Below, piece by piece: positions 7,913-16,364 of a DNA stretch of 17,365 nt (position 1 is the stretch's first letter; each line of letters starts with the position of its first letter). The position numbers and the translations under genes were made by a program. Location: positions 1 through 17,365 of the forward strand of contig JADJKL010000010.1 of NCBI GenBank assembly GCA_016706055.1, read 5' to 3'. The notes under the pieces are model-generated. The model did no database searches. It was given only the letters and a program-made list of their open reading frames with translations, and was not told the origin of the DNA. Origin of the DNA: Chitinophagaceae bacterium (lineage in GTDB: Bacteria; Bacteroidota; Bacteroidia; Chitinophagales; Chitinophagaceae).

Positions 7913-10518
7913 TTATTTGAGTTTGCTTTTAATCTCCTGTAATTTCAATAATGCCTCAACGGGAGTAAGTCTGTTGATGTCTGTTCCTTCCAGCAGTTTC
8001 CTTATTTCCTCAAAAGTTTCGGTGTGTGCATCAAAAATAGAGAGCTGCATTTTTGAGCTGCTGATGTTCTTTACTTTATCGGTGGTGTTTTCAGAATTTC
8101 CATTTGCATGAATACTTTCCAGATGCAATAATATTTCATTAGCTCTTTCAATCAACGAAGGTGGCATGCCAGCCATTTTTGCCACATGAATACCAAAACT
8201 ATGTGTGCTGCCACCTCTTGCCAGTTTGCGCAGGAAGATTATTTTATTGCCAACTTCTTTATTCGTTACATGAAAATTTTTTGCACGGGGAAATTTTCTT
8301 CCAGATTCGTTCAACTCATGATAGTGAGTGGCAAATAAGTTTTTGGTTGATGTGGAGATTGGTGCAAATGTTCTGCAATACTCCAGGCGATTGAAATGCC
8401 ATCGTAGGTAGATGTGCCAGGCCAATTTCATCCAACAGAATCAGGCTTCTGTCTGTAATATTATTGATGATGGAAGCGGTTTCATTCATCTCCACCATAA
8501 ACGTAGATTCGCCGCCACTTAAATTATCTGATGCGCCGACTCTCGTAAATATTTTATCTGTCAATGAAATTTTTGCTTCTGCGGCGGGAACAAAGGAACC
8601 TGTATGCGCCATTAATGTAATCAATGCCGTTTGGCGAAGCAATGCAGACTTACCACTCATATTTGGTCCGGTAAGGATGATGAGTTGTTGTTCTGATTTA
8701 TTCAATTCCAGATCATTGCCGATATACGATTCTCCAACGGGTAAATTTCTTTCTATCACTGGGTGGCGGCCATCTTTAATGATGAGCTCATCACCCTTAT
8801 GTAATTGCGGTTTTTTATACTGAAATTGAATAGCATTATTGGCAAAGCAGCAAAGACAATCCTGTATCGCTAATAAGTTGCCATTGGTTTGCACCGGTGC
8901 TAGATAATCCGACAACTCATTCAGCAATGCTTCAAAAGTTCCAGTTCAATCTTTAGAATCTTTTCTTCTGCACCAGTTATTTTTCTTCGTATTCTTTTAA
9001 TTCTGCAGTTATATATCGTTCTGCACTAGTGAGTGTTTGTTTCCGCATCCATTCAGCAGGCACTTTGTTTTTATGCGAATTGGTTACTTCTAAATAATAG
9101 CCAAACACATTATTAAAGCCAATCTTTAATGAACTGATGCCCGTTTTTTCTGCTTCTTTTTGTTGCAGTTCAGTCAGGTATTCTTTTCCGCTGGAAGATA
9201 TTTTTCGAAGCTCATCTAAATCATTACTTACACCGCTGTTCATCATACCGCCTTTAGCTGCAATGGCTGGAGGATTATCAACAATCTCTTTAAATATTTT
9301 TTCTGCTATATAAGGACATGGATTTAATGCATCGCCTAATCTTTTTAAATATTCATTTGAAGATGCAAGGCAAAGCTCTTTAATGGCAGCCACTTGTTTT
9401 AATCTCCTGGCTAATTGTAAAAACTTCTCTTGGATTAATTTTCTTCAATGGAATTTTAGAAACTAATCGTTCAATATCACCACATTGTTTCAGGTGTTGT
9501 GAAATTTTGTTTCTAAACTCTGTTTCTTTTATCAGGTATTCAACTGTATCTAATCGTTCATTGATTTTCTGAATATCTTTTAAAGGAAAAATAATCCAGC
9601 GTTTTAATAATCTTGCTCCCATTGGAGAAACGGTATTGTCTAATACACTTAGTAGAGTGTGATTGCCATCGGAATTGCCATATACCAATTCAAGATTCCG
9701 AATGGTGAACCGATCCATCCATAAAAAATCATCTCGATCCATGCGTTGTAACGAAGTGATATGTTGCAGGTTCGGATGTTCAGTATCTTTTAAATAATGA
9801 ATAATAGCACCTGCGGCGGTTAATCCATTTTTCATTTCATCTACACCAAATCCTTTTAGTGAATGTGTCTGAAAATGTTTTAGCAATAAGTCTTCTGCAT
9901 AAGCATTATCAAAAATCCATTCGTCTAAAGTGTATGTATAAATTTTGCTATTAAAGTATTCTTTAAATTTCTTTTGCTGATGCCGTTGGAAAACAACTTC
10001 TGCCGGTTTAAAGCTTTGCAATAATTTATCAGCATATTCTCTGTCGCCTTCGGCAATAAAAAATTCGCCGGTGGAAATATCAAGAAAAGCCAGTCCGTAT
10101 TGTTCGTTTTCAGCAAAATGAATAGCTGCTAAAAAATTGTTGCTATGATGTTCTAAAAGTTTATCATTTACAGTGGTGCCGGGCGTTACCATATCTGTAA
10201 CACCTCTTTTCACAATGCCTTTGGCTTGTTTAGGATCTTCCAATTGATCGCAAATGGCAACACGATGACCAGCCTTAACCAGTTTATGCAAATAGGTATC
10301 GAGAGCATGATGCGGAAAACCTGCCAGTTCAGATGAAGAGGCGGCGCTACTATTTCTTTTAGTCAGCGTAATGCCTAAAATGCCGGAAGCCAGCACAGCA
10401 TCCTGTCCGAAAGTTTTCATAAAATCGCCGACACGAAACAGCAAAATAGCATCAGGGTATTTCTGATAGCCCGGTGCTGCTGCATCATTCATTGTATCGG
10501 ATGATTGTGTTTTGCCAT
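7913..10518 (-). CDS. mutS: DNA mismatch repair protein MutS
   Basis: MutS binds mismatches and uses ATP to recruit MutL. Reconstructed length is about 868 residues. The start is ATG 10516-10518 (MAKTQSSDT, which needs one A restored in a run at about 10512); the in-frame upstream ATG at 10530 is possible. The mismatch-binding domain includes YPDAILLFRVGDF, where the literal FMKTF reverts to the mismatch-reading FYETF after restoring one T and removing one A. Then come GILGITLTKRN, AGFPHHALDTYLHKLVKAGH and KRGVTDMVTPGT. The core has LLSVLDNTVSPMGARLLKRW. The ATPase has Walker A TGPNMSGKSALLRQ, GGESTFMVEMNETASI, Walker B LILLDEIG followed out of frame by RGTSTYDGISIAWSIAEHLH, FATHYHELNE, and STHSFGIHVAKMAGMPPSLI. 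Other shifts lie near 9395, 8960, 8420 and 8335. Confidence 0.96.
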
Positions 10519-10544
10519 TGTTTGTCCCATATCATCGGGGCTGA

Positions 10545-10552
10545 CAAATATA
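10545..10552 (-). promoter_or_regulatory. Possible -7 promoter element of mutS
   Basis: The minus strand reads TATATTTG, an exact TAnnTTTG match, 14 to 26 bases ahead of the two possible mutS starts. A -33 box is not obvious. The site lies in the short gap shared with the divergent methyltransferase gene. Confidence 0.4.
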
Positions 10553-10596
10553 AAGGCTTTACAGGCATTTATTCAGGAAGTGTAATGCTTGTGAAT

Positions 10597-10604
10597 TACT
10601 TTTG
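10597..10604 (+). promoter_or_regulatory. Possible -7 promoter element of the SpoU methyltransferase
   Basis: TACTTTTG matches TAnnTTTG, 4 bases before ATG 10609. If used, transcription would begin around that ATG, giving a leaderless mRNA or favouring the next in-frame ATG at 10624. No TTG lies at the expected -33 distance. Confidence 0.3.
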
Positions 10605-10608
10605 CCCG

Positions 10609-11160
10609 ATGCGAAAACTAAGCATGGACGAATTGGGACGCAAATCGGTAGAAGAAGTGAAGCAATCTGAAAAAACACCCGTAATTGTTGTATTGGAAAA
10701 TATCCGCAGTGCTTATAATATCGGCAGTGTGTTTCGTACTGCTGATGCATTTTTGGTAGAAGCCATTTATATTATTGGTTATTCTGCCATTCCCCCACAT
10801 AAAGAAATAAAGAAAACAGCTTTGGGTGCCGAAGAGTCTGTTGCATGGAAGCATTTTGCTACTTCAGCAGAAGCTATTACTGAACTAAGAGCAAATGGAT
10901 ATAATGTGTATGCCGTAGAACAAGCCGAAGGCAGTTATAAATTAAACGCCATTGAGTTTGAACCTGATGAAAAAATAGCCGTAATATTTGGCAATGAAGT
11001 AACAGGGGTTGAGCAATCAACAATACAATTAACAGATGGATGTTTAGAAATTCCACAATTAGGAATGAAGCATTCGTTGAATATTGCAACGGCAGCAGGT
11101 GTGGTGTTGTGGGAATTAGTGAGGCAGAGAATGCCCCTGTCCCCTAAAGGGGAGACTTAG
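10609..11160 (+). CDS. SpoU/TrmH-family RNA 2'-O-methyltransferase
   Basis: This is an intact frame of about 183 residues from ATG 10609 (MRKLSMDELGRK). The frame is open further upstream to 10474, but that part overlaps the mutS start and does not look conserved. The three SpoU motifs are clear: VLENIRSAYNIGSVFRTADA (residues about 27-46), IFGNEVTGVE (about 126-135), and LEIPQLGMKHSLNIATAAGV with VLWEL (about 145-170). These build the trefoil-knotted S-adenosylmethionine site, and the Asn and Arg in NIRSAYN..SVFRTAD are typical of the catalytic motif. The enzyme methylates a ribose 2'-OH in tRNA or rRNA; which one cannot be decided. There is no N-terminal RNA-binding domain, so it is the short form. 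Its last nine codons (MPLSPKGET) lie in or next to a palindrome, which suggests the original C-terminus was extended or replaced. Confidence 0.9.
   Translation: MRKLSMDELGRKSVEEVKQSEKTPVIVVLENIRSAYNIGSVFRTADAFLVEAIYIIGYSAIPPHKEIKKTALGAEESVAWKHFATSAEAITELRANGYNVYAVEQAEGSYKLNAIEFEPDEKIAVIFGNEVTGVEQSTIQLTDGCLEIPQLGMKHSLNIATAAGVVLWELVRQRMPLSPKGET
11140..11153. repeat. Short palindrome spanning the last codons of the SpoU gene
   Basis: TCCCCTAAAGGGGA forms a five-base GC-rich stem with a TAAA loop, and the gene's stop follows 4 bases later (11158-11160). It shares the central layout CC-T-A-A/T-A-GG with the CTCCGTCCTTTAGGACGGAG hairpin of the transposase island, so it may be a dispersed REP-type element. 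A terminator role is less likely, because no run of T follows. Confidence 0.5.
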
Positions 11161-11225
11161 GCCATAGACTCTTTTATCTATCTAAAAGGTTTAAAGTAAA
11201 AAGTGGTTTTCTTTCTTTGTCTTTT

Positions 11226-11245
11226 CTTTGCGGCTTTGCGTGAAA
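11226..11245. repeat. CTTTGCG direct repeat, possible dispersed intergenic element
   Basis: CTTTGCGGCTTTGCGTGAAA holds CTTTGCG twice. I recall sequences of this shape in intergenic DNA of many bacteria, including Bacteroidota; that is recollection, not a search. It lies in the 95-base gap before the prenyltransferase gene. No -7 promoter element is obvious in the gap. Confidence 0.3.
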
Positions 11246-11255
11246 TAAAATTGAA

Positions 11256-12177
11256 ATGAGTAAAGTAAAAAATTATCTAAGTCTTATAAAGTTCTCGCAT
11301 ACGATTTTTGCAATGCCTTTTGCTTGATTGGTTTTATAATTGGTTTCAGTATTTGTTGGCATTCGGAGTTAAAAATTCATAGGACCTGATTCAAACAACT
11401 TGGCAAAACAAATGCTGTTTTAATTAACAACTATTACTTTTTATTCTGAGGCTTAGTCCTCTGCATGATTTTTGCCGGTAGTGCCGCAATGGCTTTCAAC
11501 CGTTATCTCGACAGAAATATTGATGCAAAATCCACGAACGGCGATAAGAGAAATTCCCAAAGGTATTATTACTGCAAAAATGCTTTGGCATTCACCATTG
11601 TCAATTGCATATTGTTCATTGCCTGTTGTTTCTTCATTAACAAACTTTGCTTTTACCTTTCACCTGTTGCATTGGCTGTTGTTTTGGGTTATAGTTATAC
11701 CAAACGATTTACTCACCTTTGTCATTTAATATTGGGGTTAGGTTTATCACTAGCACCAATCGGGGCATATCTTGCTGTAACTGGTCAGTTTGCTTTATTG
11801 CCAATTCTGTTTTCAATAGCTGTTATCTTTTGGGTAAGTGGTTTCGATATTATTTATGCATTGCAGGATGAAGAGTTTGATAAATCACAAAGTTGTATTC
11901 TATTCCTGCATGGCTGGGCAAAGCAAAAGCGTTACGGGTTTCAGAGTTTTTACATTTACTAAGCGCTGCCACAATTGTATTTGCCGGGTACTATGGGAAT
12001 TTTGGATGGTTGTACTGGATTGGCACAGCAATTTTTGTACTTATGTTAGGTTATCAGCATTCAATCGTTAAACCAAATGATTTGCGCAGGGTAAATCTTG
12101 CATTTATGACAGCAAACGGAATTGCCTCAGTTGTTTTCGCCATCTTTGTTATTGCAGATTTATTCATCAATTCCTAA
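11256..12177 (+). CDS. UbiA-like polyprenyltransferase (MqnP/4-hydroxybenzoate type), frameshifted
   Basis: This is an integral-membrane prenyltransferase that attaches an isoprenoid chain to an aromatic acceptor in quinone synthesis. The start (MSKVKNYLSLIKFSHTIFAM) is at 11256. The first Asp-rich motif reads AAMAFNRYLDRNIDAKNPRT then AIREIPKG, after one frame change near 11527. The second is SGFDIIYALQDEEFDKSQ. Hydrophobic helices between them include LAFTIVNCILFIACCFFINK and LGLGLSLAPIGAYLAVTG, and the end is VFAIFVIADLFINS. Shifts lie near 11321, at several points in 11355-11460, near 11560 and near 11895. NR.LDR..D..N.RT..R..P with a second YA.QD..FD is typical of the UbiA-like subgroup found in menaquinone makers without UbiA or MenA context. 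Reading it as MqnP of the futalosine pathway is inference. ruvX follows after 9 bases, suggesting co-transcription. Confidence 0.9.
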
Positions 12178-12186
12178 TTCATCACT

Positions 12187-12597
12187 TTGCCAAGAATACT
12201 TTGTATAGACTACGGATTAAAAAGAACAGGCATTGCTGTTACAGATCCGTTGCAGATTATTGCAACCGGTTTAACAACCTTGCATTCAAAAGAACTAATT
12301 CCTTTTTTGAAAGATTATTTTATAAAAGAACAAGTAGAGTTAATTCTCATCGGTTGGCCAACCAATTGGGATGATAGCAGCACTCATGCCACACCGCTGG
12401 TTGAGAAATGTATTAAGGAGTTACAAAAGAATTTTCCAGTAATGCCTGTTGTAAAAGTAGATGAACGTTATACCTCCAAAATGGCAAAAGCTGCTATGCT
12501 CGAAATGGGGATGAAGAAAAAAGACCGCCGGAACAAAGCATTTGTTGATGAAATAGCTGCCACCATCATGTTACAGGAATATTTACGCAATTTATAG
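12187..12597 (+). CDS. ruvX: Putative Holliday junction resolvase / pre-16S rRNA nuclease RuvX (YqgF)
   Basis: The frame is intact, 136 residues, and begins with TTG at 12187-12189. The first conserved residues (PRILCIDYGLKRTGIAVTD) follow at once and no ATG lies upstream in frame near it, so TTG is favoured. The RNase H-like fold is shown by the first catalytic Asp in CIDYGLKRTG, ILIGWPTNWDDSSTHATP, VKVDERYTSKMA and FVDEIAATIMLQEYL. The family trims the 5' end of 16S rRNA precursor in E. coli and has been proposed as a junction resolvase. The third motif usually reads IG.P.N.DG/D; here it is IGWPTNWDD, with Trp in two unusual places. It starts 9 bases after the prenyltransferase stop. Confidence 0.92.
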   Translation: MPRILCIDYGLKRTGIAVTDPLQIIATGLTTLHSKELIPFLKDYFIKEQVELILIGWPTNWDDSSTHATPLVEKCIKELQKNFPVMPVVKVDERYTSKMAKAAMLEMGMKKKDRRNKAFVDEIAATIMLQEYLRNL

Positions 12598-12632
12598 TTC
12601 TTTTTTAGCTACTAAAACACAGTGAAATAGCT

Positions 12633-12640
12633 TAAATTTG
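12633..12640 (+). promoter_or_regulatory. Possible -7 promoter element of def
   Basis: TAAATTTG matches TAnnTTTG, 29 bases ahead of the def start and 35 after the ruvX stop. Transcription would begin near 12647, leaving a leader of about 20 bases. There is no clear -33 element. Confidence 0.45.
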
Positions 12641-12669
12641 CCGCTTAATTATTTAATCAATATTTAATA

Positions 12670-13246
12670 ATGATTCTTCCAATTGTTGCATACGGCAATC
12701 CTGTGCTTAGAAAACTGGCTTCGCCAATATCACCAGATTATCCTCAGCTGGAAAAAACTATTGGAAGATATGTGGGAAACCATGTATGAAAGTAGTGGAG
12801 TAGGGCTGCAGCGCCGCAAATAAATAAATCTATCCGTCTGTTTATTATTGACACTGCTCAGATGTTTGAGAATATGAATGAAGATGAAAGAAAAGAATTT
12901 GATGATTCCTGGCGATAAATTGGTTTTCATCAATGCTCAAATTGATGAGTTAGGTGGTGATGAATGGGCTTATAACGAAGGATGTCTGAGTATTCCAAAG
13001 ATTAGAGAAGATATTTACAGGCAAGAAAGTGTAACCATTACTTTTGATGATGAAAATTTTGAATCGCATACCCGAACATTTACCGGTCTTACTGCCAGAG
13101 TCATCTTACATGAATACGATCATATCGAAGGGAAACTATTTATCGATTACATTTCTTTGCTAAAAAGAAAATTAATGAAAGGTAAGCTCAACGATATTAC
13201 TAAGGGTAAAGTTTCTGTTGATTATAAGATGGCTTTTCCAGGTTGA
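12670..13246 (+). CDS. def: Peptide deformylase
   Basis: This metalloenzyme removes the formyl group from the N-terminal methionine of new proteins. The start at 12670 gives MILPIVAYGNPVLRKLASPI. The metal and active-site motifs are GVGLAAPQ (12798-12821, readable only after restoring one base in GGGCTGCAGC), EGCLSIP (Cys metal ligand) and HEYDHIEG (the HExxH metal ligands and Glu). The C-terminal tail is FIDYISLLKRKLMKGKLNDI then TKGKVSVDYKMAFPG. Reconstructed length is about 192 residues, normal for Bacteroidota. A surplus A near 12754-12759 (PQLEKLLEDMWETM) and a frame change near 12895 (DERKEFDDSPGDKLVF) are also needed. Since the gene is essential in most bacteria, these breaks argue for sequence error rather than decay. 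Confidence 0.95.
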
Positions 13247-13286
13247 CCTACACCATTGGAAGAAACTAATTAATGGTTAGCCACTT

Positions 13287-13294
13287 TATTTTTG
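13287..13294 (+). promoter_or_regulatory. Possible -7 promoter element of the exported-protein operon
   Basis: TATTTTTG matches TAnnTTTG in the 199-base gap after def. If used, it would give the sorting-domain gene a leader of about 145 bases. The gap holds no gene I can support. The match is to a short, AT-rich motif and could be chance. Confidence 0.25.
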
Positions 13295-13445
13295 TAATAA
13301 AAATATAATTTGCAATACTATAATGTTTATCTAAATTGCTTTCAATACCTATAAGTTAATCTCTCTCCTTAGCAGCGCCACCATTATCCTTACAACAGCC
13401 TTTCATTAGTCTGCTCTACTTTTATAACCATTAAAACCAAAGCTT

Positions 13446-14030
13446 ATGAGTAAAAGAATTACTCTGTCTTGCTTAGCGGTAATGCTGGCAATTCGTTCTG
13501 TAAAGCACAGGTTCCATCCCTTTCTCCTTTTAACGGTGTAGTGCCTGCAGTATTCAATACCGCGGGTGGAACGTATGATAATGCGTTGTCGTATTACCGT
13601 TACGAGTGGAGTTTTTGGTGAGCTGGTGCTAGTACAGGCTTTTTACCGCCGGACAGTTCTATCCTTGTTACACAAGGAGTATTGCAACCTTGTACCGACA
13701 AACTGGGAATATCGCCTTACACGGTATTATTTGAAAAGAGATTACAAATTATTCCCCAATCCCACAGTTGGTCCTTTCGAAGTGGACTTCTTTGTCAAAA
13801 CACCGGGCTTTATGAGTCTGCAACTAATTAACACCATGGGTCAGATACTAGAATCAAGAAGCTATCACTACGATGGCTGCTGCCGTATCGAGTTGTTTGA
13901 CCTAGCCGTTATCCCAACGGAATTTACTTCGTAGTGGCGGATTTAAAACCGGATAGCAAACGGGCCGATAGATAACCAAGAAGTGATCCGTCATAGTGGA
14001 TTAAAGGTGATCAAACTGGATCAGAAATAA
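13446..14030 (+). CDS. Small exported protein with T9SS type A sorting domain (frameshifted)
   Basis: The start at 13446 gives MSKRITLSCLAVMLAI and then FCKAQVPSLSPF, a signal peptide with cleavage likely after KAQ. The middle reads NALSYYRYEWSFGELVLVQA then PDSSILVTQGVLQP, resembling the 'S.GE.....T.....LTQGF.QP' stretch that precedes sorting domains in many Bacteroidota proteins. The sorting domain is KLFPNPTVGPFEVDFFVKTP, GFMSLQLINTMGQIL, IELFDLAGYPNGIYFVVADL and finally RHSGLKVIKLDQK. Total length is about 190 residues, so almost nothing but the signal, linker and sorting domain is present. The protein should cross the inner membrane by Sec and the outer membrane by T9SS. Shifts lie near 13492, 13620, 13640, 13910 and 13960. 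It is 29 bases ahead of the fibre gene. The role is unknown; an anchor or partner for the fibre protein is speculative. Confidence 0.8.
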
Positions 14031-14059
14031 AACCAAAATCAAAACTTAAAAATAACCAA

Positions 14060-16329
14060 ATGAAAAGATTTTATTATTAATAACCGCGGTATGCTGCTAA
14101 CTGCCGAAGGCTATAGTCAGGCACCGGGCATATTAAATTATCAAGGTGTTGCCCGCAATAGTGTTGGCAACGTACTGGTGAATCAAAATATAACGTTACG
14201 GTTAACGATCAGAACAATACAGCAGCCGGTCCAACGGTATATCAGAAAGCAGCAGTTACTACTAACCCGTTTGGCTTGTTCAACGTACAGGTAGGCAGCC
14301 CGGAGCCAGTGGGTATCAGGCATAGTAACTGAGCAAACTGGCTATAGGTGCCAAGTTTATACAGGTAGAAATAGACCCGAATGGAGGATCTACTTTTATC
14401 AAATTGGAACAGCACAGCTTGCCCCGGTACCTTCTATTATTTTGCAGCTGCATTTGGGGATTTTTTAGCTGTTTAATAAAAAACAGAATGATAATGGTAC
14501 ATTATTTAAGATCACAAATAGCGGAACCAATTCCGCAGTACAGCATTGGAAGGGTTAATAAATTCTACTGCTAGTGCCAATGCATTAATAGGAACATAGC
14601 AAGTGAGATCGGCGGATTTTCAGCCGGTGTTCGTGGTATTACATATGGAACCGGGGCAACGGAATAGGCGTATACGAGCCAGGCAGGCAGTGGCTGGGGA
14701 GCGTGGTATCACACCTAGTGGCATAGGTGTAAATGGTAATTCAAGTTCGGGCACAGGTGTGCATGGATCAAATACTGGGGTAGCAGGCATATTTACAATT
14801 AGAATTCTGCTAGTACAGCCGATGCTTTACAAGCAAATAGCGTCAGGTACGGTTGGGCAGCAACTATAACCAGCAGCAATGCAACACCAAGTGCCTGGAG
14901 AACAACAGGTGGATTACGTTTCACTGGAATTAATGAAGCGAACAACCGCATACTTACTTCCGATGCATCTGGAAATGCAACATGGAAAGATGCAGCAGTT
15001 GGAATAGTAACAGGAAGCGGTATATTAAACTATGTATCTAAGTGGACACCCGATGGAGCTTTAGCTTGGCAACTCACAGATTTTTGATGATGGAAATAAT
15101 GTAGGAGTTGGAACAATAACACCATCCGAACGAATGCATGTTTAGCGAGGTAGGTTGTTAGTTCAAAATAATAATCCATTACAGTATTGCCAGCTGCTCT
15201 TGGGTTGATGAAGATGTTCGTATAAATAGTGGAGATGCTCAATTAGCATTATACAGTCTTCAAGATGGCTTATCATCCGGCAATTTTCATTTAAAGAAGT
15301 GGACGGTACGGGTGCACTTACTAATCAATGGGCTTTTCAAAGAAGAACAGATGGAAGTTTTGATATTGGATTTGGCATAGGTGCAGATCCGGGAGCTGCA
15401 CAAGTGTTATTAAGGCCTTATCTAACGGAAATATAGGCATAGGAATAACAACACCTACTGAAAGGCTAAACGTAAACGGACGATTCCTAGTTGATAACAC
15501 TCCTATTACTGTATTGCCTGCTGCTATGTGGAGTGATGAAGATATTCGCATTAACAGTGTTGATGCACAATTGTCGTTATATAGTCTTCAAAAATGGTGT
15601 AGGGTCTGGTGCTATAATAATATCCAAAGAGGTCGATGGAACAGGAAACCTTACGAATCAATGGGCTTTGAAGCGGCAAACGGATGGTTCCTTTGATATA
15701 GGATATGGTACGGGTGCAAATCCAGGAGTAGTGGGTAGTGTTATTAGACTTTGTCCAATGGAAATGTTGGAATCGGTACTACAGCACCAACTGCTAAACT
15801 GGATTTAGCAGGAGCTTTTAAATTGGCAGATGGCACAGAAGGTGCCGGAAGGTATTAACCAGCGATGCAGCTGGTAATGCAAGCTGGCAGGATTTTATTA
15901 TTCCTGCGATACATATGAGTGCAGCAAGCACTACTGCATTTGTCACCGTTCCTCCGTCTACTCAAACCAATATTACAACTCAATGGGGTGCTCTTGATGA
16001 AGCCGGTGGAGCAAATTATAATCCTGCAACAGGAGAGTACACTATACCGGTAACCGGCTATTACTCTGTTTTTTGCATCTGGAATGGAATGATCCTGCAC
16101 CTTCATCCGGAGCCGATTTTATTTTGGACAGATTAATGAATGGTTCTGGTGTTGCTGGGAGTTACAGCTCAACTTTACCAGCTGGTAACATTCCATCCCC
16201 GCTCATGCTCAGGTAGAACGAAATTTTAACGCCGGCGATATAATCAGATTTTCCGCCAATCAAAATACCAGCGGACCGATGAATCTAGTTCAAAAACTCA
16301 AATGCATTGTAAATTTGGTATCCATTTAA
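14060..16329 (+). CDS. Large exported fibre-like protein with C1q/TNF-like C-terminal domain (frameshifted)
   Basis: About 755 residues across frames. The start at 14060 (MKRF, then LLITAVCLLTAEGYSQ) is a signal peptide. An N-terminal beta domain reads APGILNYQGVARNSVGNVLV, then TTNPFGLFNVQVG and FIQVEIDPNGGSTF. Next is a Gly/Ser/Asn-rich shaft (PSGIGVNGNSSSGTGVHGSN, TGVAGIF), then RILTSDASGNATWKD. Two copies of a module of about 107 residues follow, each closed by a GxGIxTTxPTxxLxxxG motif. The C-terminal part (about 15900-16327) reads YNPATGEYTIPVTGYYSVF, RNFNAGDIIRFSANQN and KLKCIVNLVSI, matching the G.Y.IP..GYY / F..GD.I.F pattern of C1q/TNF-like jelly rolls. No T9SS sorting domain is seen at its end. 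The design suggests a trimeric surface fibre or adhesin; ligand and export route are unknown. It needs more than ten frame changes. Confidence 0.78.
15161..15810 (+). repeat. Tandem duplicated module inside the fibre gene
   Basis: Copy 1 spans about 15161-15480 and copy 2 about 15490-15810. Matching landmarks are ITVLPAA, DEDVRINSGDAQLALYSLQ against DEDIRINSVDAQLSLYSLQ, KEVDGTG..TNQWA, RRTDGSFDIGFGIGADPG against RQTDGSFDIGYGTGANPG, and SNGNIGIGITTPTERLNVNG against NGNVGIGTTAPTAKLDLAG. A third closing motif (GNNVGVGTITPSERMHV) precedes copy 1 at about 15095-15140. The copies differ at many positions in both protein and DNA, so the duplication is old rather than an assembly artefact. Confidence 0.8.
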
Positions 16330-16364
16330 TTCACAGATAAAGAATCACAATTAAAAATTACAAC

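Noticed and set aside
10474..10608. N-terminal extension of the SpoU methyltransferase from ATG 10474
   Set aside because: It overlaps the mutS start and the divergent promoter region, and the family-like sequence begins only at MRKLSMDELGRK.
12603..12617. TTTTAG-CTA-CTAAAA hairpin after ruvX as a terminator
   Set aside because: The six-base stem is almost all A-T and has no T tract after it, so it would be too weak to trust.
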